The notes beneath the pieces are model-generated. The model saw nothing but the letters and a program-made list of their open reading frames with translations, was not told where the DNA came from and made no database searches. A stretch of 64,000 bases of DNA from Gari tellinella (taxonomy: Eukaryota > Mollusca > Bivalvia > Cardiida > Psammobiidae). Where the stretch lies: positions 92,268,198 to 92,332,197 of the forward strand of contig OV277859.1 of the NCBI GenBank assembly GCA_922989275.2. The letters run 5' to 3'. Made by a program: the position numbers and the translations under genes. The number at the start of each line of letters is the position of its first letter. Within the stretch, counting starts at the first letter, position 1. This document shows, piece by piece, positions 1-10,500 of the stretch.

Positions 1-135
1 ATCGACTTTACTGTAATTTTCAAAACAGCTTTCTGTGATACCGCTCTTCTGCATTAATTGAGCAGCCATGTTTAAACGAGTTCAAATTACCCCATTGATA
101 AATTACTAATATGCAAGTTGAACACATGTTGGGAC

Positions 136-383
136 CACATCACTGTCTTTTTCTAGTATTGAAGATAGGTGACCAGTTAAAGTAGGTTGACAGTGAAGCA
201 GAATGTGTATTGCACACTACTTTACTTTCTGCCTGCTTTAAGCTACTCCGTCTGTTAAGATGTAGCTAGGCAATGTTTCTCATGGTGCATATTCATGACT
301 GTTTAAAGAAAGGCTATAGTTAATAGTGGAGGAAAAATAATGGTGTAAAAAAGTGTACATATATTTATGGGATAATGGGTTAA
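136..383 (+). mobile_element. Family P MITE (piggyBac-like), worn copy
   Basis: Contains the family P hairpin (AAAGTAGGTTGACAGTGAAG facing TTTACTTTCTGCCTGCTTTA) and ends GGGATAATGGGTTAA. The left end has lost its TTAACCC. Confidence 0.6.
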
Positions 384-494
384 ATAGTTTACACTGTATT
401 ACAGACTTCTGAAGATATAGAGTGACAGAAGGAGCGAGCCAACCCAAATAATTAGAAATTACTCTTGAGCGTAATGTTAAAGACTATGTTGACG

Positions 495-741
495 TTGTGA
501 AGAAAACGTCATTCTTTCCCAATAAACGCGTTTACGCTTAATATATGATTCCCAAAGCAAACAGTTTGGAGCCAGATCATACGCCGGGTAACCCGGCGTC
601 TGATCAGGCTCCAAACTGTTTGTCATTCAGATAAAAACGAACATTTAGAATTGTCAAAAAATTGTCAATTTCTAGATTTTATTGCAGTGCGTTTGCGTTT
701 CGTTTGCGGTTAAACGGGAAAGATTAACGTTTTCACCACTG
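495..741 (+). mobile_element. Family A MITE, copy A1
   Basis: Left end decayed to GTTGTGAAGAAAACG, right end CACCACTG then TA. The centre is a GGAGCCAGATCA...TGATCAGGCTCC hairpin with loop arms CGCCGGGTAACCCGGCG. Forms the outer edge of the tandem exon duplication. Confidence 0.85.
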
Positions 742-803
742 TATGAAGCAACTGTTGGTCGCAAAGTAATCTTATGATGAATTGTCGATCTAGTCCCTGA
801 CCA

Positions 804-988
804 CTAATCTATGCGCAAACTTCCGACTAGATGTGGTATGCCTGCCGCCAGGTCTTCAACTCTGATGTCACATCCGGTTGAGTATAGAGTACTAGCTTCG
901 TCGTACTTGATGACGATCTTGTCTGGCATAAATAGCGGGCGTTTAAAGTCGCAGGTAACGGAGACACGTCCATATGCTAGTTCACCTT
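804..988 (-). CDS. Duplicated terminal exon of the MaoC-like gene (distal copy)
   Basis: Same length (185 nt), same acceptor, same phase and same stop as exon 6. The visible coding change is Ala for Pro in KYDE(A/P)STLYS. It would splice to exon 5 as well as the proximal copy, giving an alternative last exon. Upstream, in the intron part, copy 1 has 8 extra bases (AAATCAGG-type indel near 1066). It could equally be an unused duplicate. Confidence 0.7.
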
Positions 989-1105
989 CTAGAACAAGAT
1001 AAATGAAGCAATGATAAAACCCTGCTCTTTCCCCGACACAAAACGTTATATTCCGAAACCTGATTTCCATTGCAAGCAGGGTGAAGCAAGATCAGACACT
1101 GAGTA

Positions 1106-1348
1106 TAGTGGTGAAAACGTTATTCTTTCCCAATAAACGCGTTTACGCTAAATATATTATTCACAAAGCACACAGTTTGGAGCCAGATCAGACGCCGGGT
1201 AAACCGGCGTCTGATCAGGCTCCAAACTGTCATTCAGATTAAAATGAACATTTAGAATTGTCAAAAAGTTGTCAATTTCTAGATTTTATTGCAGTGCATT
1301 TGCGTTTCGTTTGCGGTTAAACGGGAAAGATTAACGTTTTCACCACTG
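1106..1348 (+). mobile_element. Family A MITE, copy A2
   Basis: TAGTGGTGAAAACG start and CACCACTG end, TA on both sides. Separates the two terminal-exon copies. The right hairpin arm has lost the TTTG after CCAAACTG. Confidence 0.88.
1285..1290 (-). promoter_or_regulatory. Candidate poly(A) signal supplied by a MITE
   Basis: TTTATT on the plus strand reads AATAAA on the gene strand, about 120 bp past the proximal stop codon and inside MITE A2. The equivalent hexamer in A1 (678-683) lies the same distance past the distal stop. No cleavage site can be proven from sequence. Confidence 0.3.
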
Positions 1349-1410
1349 TATGAAGCAACTGTTGGTCGCAAAGCAATCTTATGATGAATTGTCGATCTAG
1401 TCCCTGACCA

Positions 1411-1595
1411 CTAATCTATGCGCAAACTTCCGACTAGATGTGGTATGCCTGCCGCCAGGTCTTCAACTCTGATGTCACATCCGGTTGAGTATAGAGTACT
1501 AGGTTCGTCGTACTTGATGACGATCTTGTCTGGCATAAATAGCGGGCGTTTAAAGTCGCAGGTAACGGAGACACGTCCATATGCTAGTTCACCTT
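1411..1595 (-). CDS. MaoC-like gene, terminal exon 6 (proximal copy)
   Basis: Residues 274-334 and the TAG stop. The acceptor follows a good pyrimidine tract (TTCATTTATCTTGTTCTAG|AA). The first two bases complete a Glu codon begun in exon 5. The product includes YGRVSVTCDFKRPLFMP and ends PHLVGSLRID, the conserved C-terminal strand of MaoC proteins. The nearest downstream AATAAA on this strand lies inside MITE copy A2. Confidence 0.88.
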
Positions 1596-4500
1596 CTAGA
1601 ACAAGATAAATGAAGCAATGATAAAACCCTGCTCTTTCCCCGACACAAAACGTTATATTCCGAAACCATTGCAAGCAGGGTGAAGCAAGATCAGACACTG
1701 AGTATAGTGGTGAAAACGTTATAACGTTCTTTCCCAATAAACGCGTTTACGCTAAATATATTATTCACAAAGCAAACAGTTTGGAGCCAGATCAGACACC
1801 GGGTAAACCGGCGTCTGATCAGGCTCGAAACTGTCATTCAGATTAAAATGAACATTTAGAATTGTCAAAAAGTTGTCAATTTCTAGATTTTATTGCAGTG
1901 CGTTTGCGTTTCGTTTGCGGTTAAACGGGAAAGAATAACGTTTTCACCACTGTAACTATGCGTCTTGTCAGGCTCCAAACTATTGGTCACATATAAGAAA
2001 TATGATTATAGTCAACGACAAAACCCTGCCAATGGCTATTTTGTTTTGCTTTACTTTTAAATTCTGTTGACCCATTGACTGAAACTATACTCACGGAATT
2101 TAAAAACTGTGCATGGTTAAACTTTATTTCAAATCTACACGTTTTCAATAAGCTCACGTAAAAACGGTTTATACAGCTGATTAAAGTGTGTAGAAGGTAT
2201 TGGATACCCTTTTCGTGAAATTTACGTTAATTTTGCTTGTCAAAAAACGTTTGTCTATATTTGCATAAATTGGTTAGAATACTCATTTGAACAGTACATG
2301 CAACACGTTTCCAATGTACACTGGTTGTTTTGGCAGTAAATCATCGGGAAAACAAGTTAGATTTGTTTTATCAACCACGACGGCTATGCCACGGCTGTCT
2401 GAAAATGCAGGTTTACGTTCAGTCAGCATATTAGAGGTTGGAATGAAGAAATAATGATGTCGCACGCCGATTTGGTCTTCATCGTAACATCATGTTGTCA
2501 TTATGGAGACGTATCGACAAATTGGCAATGCTCGTGAGGACCTGCGACCAAGGATATCGCTGTTAACGTAACGTCGACAAGATACGTATTTTTCAGTTAC
2601 ACATGTGCGTGGGCGTTTTCAATCTTCAAACTTTACCGCTAGAAACATTCGAGGGGTTCGTCTTATCGGCCGAAGAATAGTGCTGAAAAGATTACGCTAA
2701 TTTTGAATTCGTCCGTGACGTCCTACTGAACGTCCCGTTCTGACGTCAAACTCGCCATATTGTATTAAAGCATGGCAGCGCTCACCAACACGTTGCCAGC
2801 GTGCGTTGTCACAGCCTTCATACAGATCGAAAACATCGAGGTCAATCAGGTAATTGACTGGCCCGCAGTCATATCCGATCTCACGCTAACTTGGCACGTT
2901 TAGGATGAGATTGGGCGTAGTTGCGACGTCTATCGAACCAGCCTTTGACGTTGGAACAGTTTGGCTGATTGTTAAGTCATGGTAAGGAATAGCATTCCTT
3001 AGCAGTTTTTCGCAGCGTTTGGGTAGGTCCACTCGACGATGATGCCTCGATTGCTTTGATGCAAGCGGAGGACACATGCGTTATTAATTGTGTGACATGG
3101 GTTTTGACCCTTAATGACAAAAACGCATGGCAGTACAATACTGATTGACATCACACATTAATGACTCTTATGAAACGTTAGATCGATGTTTAAATTAACA
3201 CTATAACACGGTCAATTTATATCTGATTTATTTTTCCTATTATTTATGATGCTATTCCCAATGCACAGTTTTTAAATTCCGTGAGTATATTTAAAGGGAC
3301 TCGCAACCGGATGGTGTACTTGTCAAAATAAAATAAAATACTCAAATAAAAGCAAATTTGTGGCATTATTTGGCTTCTGACATTAAAAAAATATGATCAG
3401 TCCAAAAAAAGTCTCAAGAATCGTCACCGAATCTTAGATTTTCAGATATTTTCCATCGTTTTTCTATACCGACTAGTAGACGGTATAGTTGTTGTTGTTG
3501 CTTCTCTACACGGGCTCAGACATAAACACGAGCCGAATTACGAGGTTGTATGCACTTTCGATCGCTACACATTGAAATACGTTAAATCGATCCGAGATAA
3601 ACGGATAGTTCCGTGGTCCATTGGTCTAAGCGGTTTCCCCTATTTTGCCTTCTGTCCGCCAATGCCGGGCCCCGGGTTCGAATCCCACCAGAGACCAATA
3701 TTTTTTTTTATTGAAATACATTTTTTTAAACAGAATTTCTTATCCTAAACTAATTCTTTACCATTTATATAAGCGTTTGACACATATTTACAAATTACTA
3801 TTTTTAATGCACCATCTGGTTGCGAGTCGCTTTAAGGTTGAATTTTACAAAACATTACAAAATGACAAACAGTTCAAAGGGTTCCTACAATGGCCCTCTG
3901 ATCAGAGTCTACGCTGCTGGCATAGTACAAATATACTCTTGACAGGTAGAATGGTTATTAATAACGAGTATACTCGTGACTAGGGTTTAATGCGTTAACG
4001 GTTCAAAGTGCGTTTCCTCGTCTTGATGTAATTAAAGGGATGTTCTGAAGTGTTCCCTCCCTACAACGGCCCTCCCAACAACGAATCCCTCCTTACAACG
4101 ACCCTTGCCAAAGTTCCCAAAACAGGACACTTATGTCTAAGGCTTTTACTGCTGTAATATCTTCTGCTTAAAATTGTTGTCTGCTGGGGTTTTTTTTCGT
4201 CAAATTTACATATTGGACATTTTGATAGAAAAAACAAAATGACGAGTTACAATCAGCTTGAATCCAGATCAGACGCCGCGTTACGCGGCATCTGATCTGG
4301 ATTCAAGCTGTTTGCAAATGCAAATCAACTTCCCTCGATATAACGACGCCCTCAGAACAACGCACATTTTTGTGTGTCCAATTGGGTGTCGTTGTAGAAA
4401 GGGGCGCTGTATTATTATGTGTATATGTCTACAATAGCTTATTCAGGGAAAAGAATATTTCCGGGACCAATACTTAGTCATGACTTATTACTTGGGCAAT

Positions 4501-7500
4501 TGACACTTTCGCCAAAGAAAATAGTCCCATTTTATACAGTCATGAACATGTACATGTACCGTTAAATATTTTATATATCCTAGCAGTTGGTAGCTTAAAT
4601 CAGGCTTAAAGTAAAGCAGAATATGTCCAAAGGCGCATTCTATTTTACTTTCAACTTGCTTCAAGTGGTAACCTGTATTCAAAACTAAAACTAGACTACG
4701 AAGTAAAGGGTTAAATCACTATAAATTCATCAGAAAATTTAGAGTAAATCATTGCATATCATACAAAGCGAAAATTCTACAACCTGTATAATTCAATTTG
4801 GATAAAAAATTTATATTCACCAGCAAAGTCAGCATTAAAAGGGAACACTAGACACTTAAAATAAAAGGGCTAAGTTGTAAGTACAGCCCTAAAGCGTATC
4901 AAGTGATCTGCTTATCGACAATGAAAACAGTATATATAGGCATAAAAATGACACTTATACAAAAATACATACCCTGTTTTTGGATGACAGCTATAGCCCG
5001 AGCAAGCGTCCACATGCCATGAGCTATTGGGCGCTTGTACCCCAGTAGCTTTGATGTCCACGGGTACAAATGGTGTGGGTTAAAGTCACCCGTAAGCCAC
5101 GCATACTTCACTCCGCAGTCACCGGGGACTTCCATAGAAACAGACATTGGGTATCTCTCTTCCTCTGTATCTTAAGAAAATGTAAAGAAAGTACCAAATT
5201 AAAGTCTACTTTCAGTCCGAATGACCGTTCAGCCGACTGTACATTCACTTTCCTGAATATTGAGCCATCTTGCATGCATTCTTGAGCACTTCTACAGTAC
5301 TGGCTCAGACCATTCACATGTATACCTGTCTTAACCTCTGGGTCGTCAGGAGCAGTTCGCGGTAAATATCTTGCTCAAGAACATTCCTATACATCATGGG
5401 GGATTCGGAAAAAACTAATCACTAGTCAGGCCAATGGTCCGGCGGTGGATCGAACGCACCACTCCTGGTACCGCAATCAAGTACATTACCACTGGACTAC
5501 TGCCGCCGCCCGGTACACAGAACCAACACAACTAAATAGAAGATTTATGAATGCCAGTATATAATTCGTTCACCTTAATTTTCGAATGGACAAGTCCAGT
5601 TTCAAATAAAGTCTAGTCCATTTTTAGGGTTGGTTTAAGCAATATATTTCTAAAAATGACAAACAACCAATACCCGCTGATCAAACAGTCTTCATGTCAT
5701 GAGTATATTCTATACAAACAGTTTAGACACTTATAAGAGGCCTTCTGATCAGGATCGGCACTGTTCGAAACTATTGTACAAATCAACACTGAATAGTCTA
5801 AGATGGACTAGACTTAATTGAAAATAGGAAATGTCCATTTAAAGTTTCGGGGGTGAATAACAGATGATAACTTGAAAATGGACTAACATCTTTCAACATT
5901 GTGGAAACCGGTAGTTTCGAAGATTACAGGAATGGAGAAATGTATTTGTCCTTATACCGTCGGTCGCGAATTGACTAATAACATGCAAACAGTTTGGATC
6001 CAGATCAGACGCCGCGTATCGCGGCGTCTGATCTGGATCCAAACTGTTTGACATTCGACTTTAAGTTTCTTCAATATAGCAATGCACAAATTTGAATTTA
6101 ATTAGCTATACAGAAGACATTTTCAAAGTAAATGATGATTCTGAAAGACAAAGGTTCATAATGTATACAAATTCAGAAGCAATTCATACCTTCATGTACC
6201 CGTAACCTCCTGTTTTCTTTGGTCACCGGCTTGGCCCTGGAAAACAAGGTGACAGTGCCCTCCCATACACACCTCTCGCTGTTGACTACAATACGAAGAT
6301 ATATGTCCACCTCCACTCCCCGCACAGCTTCCCTAAACAAATATACATAGATCCACACGTATCTTTAAAACTTAACTTAATCTCTGAAACATAAAATGTA
6401 CGATTCCAATTTAGTCTAGACCAGTTTTGACTGTTTAGAGATGATTTCAACAATATACATGTACTGCAAAATGACAAACAGTGCAGACACTGATCAGAGG
6501 GCTCCTGAGCCCTCTGATCAGGGTCTACGCTGTTTACATACGACAAATGCATTCTTCACATGAGCAGGTATACTCTTCACTGTTTGTAAATTGCAAGTAT
6601 AATCGTCACTAGGGTTGAACATGTTAAAACATTGAGACAGGCTAGGAGAAATATAATCTTCTAACAATGCAAACGTAATAGACTACAAGGCTGATGTCAA
6701 CTAGTCAGAATTTCTGAAATAATACTGACTTAGAAAACTATGTGGTGAGTATTTGGAATAAAATGCGTAAGACTGCCACATAAGTTACATGTGACATCAA
6801 TTGTTTTCATCAAGATACAGGGTTTGTTACGTTGTAACGTATACATGAAGAAAACAGTTAATACATTCACCCTCTGAAACTGTTAAAGGACAATGTTCTA
6901 AATCCCAATTAGAATCAGTCCATTTATGACTATTAAGGTTTTTTTGTAATAATGTATAATACCGGGGTAACTGCAAAATGACAAACAGTGCAGACCCTGA
7001 TTAGAGGGCTCCTTTAGGAGCCTTCTGACCAGGGTCTACTCGGTGTGCATACATGTAAGGCTAGTGTACTTTTCACAGGTAAGAGCAAGTATACTCCTCG
7101 CTGGGTTGAATGTGTTAAAAGAACAAAGGGATAAATAATAATACAGCTATACATGTACCTGTACTGTTCGATGTTCGCTGATAACATAAGGTCAGAGTCC
7201 ACATACTTAGAAAGGGCCTCGTGCTGTACGATAGTCTGTCGTATATGGATTAAACCTTAAATGGAGAAAATAACATCTATAAATCCCGTAGCCTGTATCT
7301 ACTTTTGAAGACAAAAAGTAACTTAAAGCATGTTGAACGTAAATCAGAATGCGCTGTAAGGCTCATTCTGCTTTACGTACAGCCTGCTTTAAGTAACCAT
7401 ATGATTGCATATAGAAAAGAAATTAGTACATGTATGATGCATAATTATATGCATGACTGAATGAAGCAGAAGTATTTTCTTCAGTGGAGGAATGAAGTAA

Positions 7501-10500
7501 ATGCGTAAATGGTGCATGTATAGGTAATTGGTTAATCAACGTCTAGATTGTCACAGAACGGGTTGCAGATTAAAACTGTATGAGAATTACATGTAAATCG
7601 TTTCTAAAGGTTGGCTGTACTGCTTTAACTAATCACGTGTTTTACTGTTAACATAAAAAACTCTTTTGGGTGGTATTCTCATTACTGAACTTTATTTTAC
7701 TGATAAACATTACCGTTATCATAATCTGCCGTCTGGGAGTTGCATAAAATCGTAATCCACTAGTGGAATATCGTTTTTTGGGCTCCGGCCCAACCTGTTC
7801 GCCCACAAGCGCTACATGTAGCGAGATGCCAAATGGCGTCATTTGCGACGACGTTAACGTAATCAATGTAACGTTTAGGCGGAAAATCTATATAGTGGAG
7901 GGTCTACAAACTACTGCTTCAATTGATTTAATAGGTTCTTAGACTTGTTATGTGATAAATAGAATCTCACATTCGTGCTCATTATTTATCATTTTAATAA
8001 ACTCGTTGATTTAAATGAATATGACGCTCACCAAGGCTCGCGTCATATTATTTTAGTCAGTTCGTTTATTAAAAATGATAAATAATGAGCACTCATAAAG
8101 ATCCTCTATATAGCAATGCATATGGAAATACACACTCATCATAGTATAATTTTATCCCGATATCATGGGAAAAGGACACATGTTGTAAGTGAGAGTTTTT
8201 GAACATCTTTCCGTCTCAATCATTCTCCCCTGACAAACCAAGAAGATGGCCAATCCAAGTTTCCAATTAAGTGTGGCCAATTCTTTTCTTCAAATAAGGT
8301 AGAGTGTAACAATATATTGCAAAATGACAATCAGTGCATGTCACGACCAAAGGGCTGCTTTATCAGCGTCTACACAGTTTGCATAGGACAACACTACTTT
8401 TCACATGTACACAGTTAATTGCCAGTACATGTATACTACATGTGTATAGCTAGAGTTCAATGTTTTAAGACCGTTTAGTTCGCATAATGCAATCCATAAA
8501 CGGAAATAAAATATGATAATAAATAGTATAACTCTTTCCCGATATGATGGACGCAGGATAAATGTACTTGTGTTCAGTTTAATTTCACCAAACGTATCGG
8601 CGTTTGATCTGGATGCAAAATGTTTGCGATTTGGACTTTAGTCGTGCATTAAGCTTCCACCTGATATATATGCTACAAATACATGTACAGAAAAACGTAA
8701 TTTTGACGATCACTAAATTCTGTAGATTATTAGGATTTAAAGGCTAGTGACTGCTTAAGGCGAGGTGACAGTAAAACAGAAAGCTCCTTTTGGAGCTTTC
8801 TGTTTTACTGTCACCTTGCTTTAAACTGTCACCTGTCTTTTATACAGTCAGTCATCATTTCTTTTAGTGTTCGTCATAGAGAGATTTTACTGTATGCAGT
8901 AATTTGAATGCCGCTTTAATACAAGTTTGACTGTACCATTACGTACACATCTTACAATCATTGACTTACCTAGCGGTGACAGGCAGAACTTTTCTGATGT
9001 TATAGCCTTGAGAAGAAGTTGAAAGAACAGCGTCTCCCCATAACACACTGGAATACTGTTGTCTTCTGGATCATAACCACACAGTGCCTTGTACTTCCTT
9101 AGGTTTTCACGGTTAATTCTGGTGTTTATGGAACAAAAAACAAAATACCGTAAACTGCAAATAGTACCGTAAAATGCAATAGTACCGTAACGTTCTAAAA
9201 TATGGGAAACCCTAGGTAGTTGCTGTAGTTATAATAAAAGTTAAACATTTTGATTTAACACACAGTAAATTGTCCAAAAGGTTAAACAAAAAGGCAAATA
9301 GAGAGCAGTCTGACAAGGGTCTTCAATGTTTTCCCAGTCCTGGCTGTCCCGAGAATCACCAATATGGTACTGCAGGGCTGCCATAAGTTGACGTGAAAAA
9401 TCCTAAGATTTCCAAATTTGCATTTTTCAAGTACGATTTTACGAAATCGGACCTTTACCTCATAGCCTGTTTCTAGTTTTGTTGACATGCGACTACTCAA
9501 AACAGGCTGTAAGTAAAGCAGAATTCGCCTTAAAGGGACTCGCAACCGGATGGTGTACTTGTCAAAATAAAATAAAATACTCAAATAAAAGCAAATTTGT
9601 GGCATTATTTGGCTTCTGTCATTAAAAAAATATGATCAGTCCAAAAAAAGTCTCAAGAATTGTCACCGAATCTTAGATTTTTAGATATTTTCCATCGTTT
9701 TTCTATACCGACTAGTAGACGGTATAGTTGTTGTTGTTGCTTCTCTACACGGGCTCAGACATAAACACGAGCCGAATTACGAAGTTGTATGCACTTTCGA
9801 TCGCTACACATTGAAATACGTTAAATCGATCCGAGATAAACGGATAGTTCCGTGGTCCATTGGTCTAAGCGGTTTCCCCTATTTTGCCTTCTGTCCGCCA
9901 ATGCCGGGCCCCGGGTTCGAATCCCACCAGAGACCAATATTTTTTTTTATTGAAATACATTTTTTTAAACAGAATTTCTTATCCTAAACTAATTCTTTAC
10001 CATTTATATAAGCGTTTGACACATATTTACAAATTACTATTTTTAATGCACCATCTGGTTGCGAGTCGCTTTAAGGCGCATTCTGCTTTACTTTCAGCCT
10101 GCTTTAAGCTACCATGTACTGGGAAAAAATCCGGAGAAATGGCAGCCCTGGTACTGCTTTTGATAACGCAATGGCCCCTGAAACTTCAAATAGATAACTG
10201 CAGTTTGCAATTAAGTTTAATCCATGTTTGCCTGTTTTATACAAAACATATATAGGCTTCTTTTTTTGTTTTTTTTTACAGCTCAGTGCTCCCTCTCTAC
10301 AACGGCCTTCCCAACAACGATTCCCTCCTAACAGCGATGTTTGCCACTGTTTCCCGAACAAGACAGTTATTTTAAACGCTCTTACTGCATGCTGCAATAG
10401 CGTCTACTTAAAAGTGTCTTCTGTTGTTGTTCTCAAAGTTATAATATAAGTGTACAGTTAGAGACAGAGAGCTATTTTTAAACTTCAGGCGCTGTCCTGA

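Larger units (their letters stand above)
499..1952. repeat. Tandem duplication of MITE + terminal-exon unit (~600-607 bp period)
   Basis: Order is MITE A1, exon copy, MITE A2, exon copy, MITE A3. Homologous points are 607 bp (exons) and ~600 bp (MITEs) apart. Identity between the two units is very high by eye, so the event is recent. The flanking identical MITEs suggest unequal recombination between them. Confidence 0.9.
9371..10150. mobile_element. Family K MITE split by the 537-bp element
   Basis: GCAGGGCTGCCAT at the left and ATGGCAGCCCTG at the right are inverted. The hairpin that carries GTAAAGCAGAATTCGCC on one side and GGCGCATTCTGCTTTAC on the other is interrupted exactly at its TTAA centre by the insertion at 9534. 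Without the insert the element is about 240 bp. The hairpin is the same one seen in family P. Confidence 0.75.

Noticed and set aside
3613..3697. Functional tRNA gene
   Set aside because: A and B boxes are good but the acceptor and anticodon stems do not fold convincingly, and the identical copy lies inside a second transposon.
7648..7866. Minus-strand frame with GEQVGPEPKKRYSTSGLRFY as an extra exon of the MaoC-like gene
   Set aside because: Exons 2 and 3 already join in phase without it, and no acceptor/donor pair fits; probably part of a repeat.
10228..10449. 73-codon frame starting MPVLYKTYIGFFFC as a membrane peptide
   Set aside because: Covers a T run and the left end of a family C MITE.
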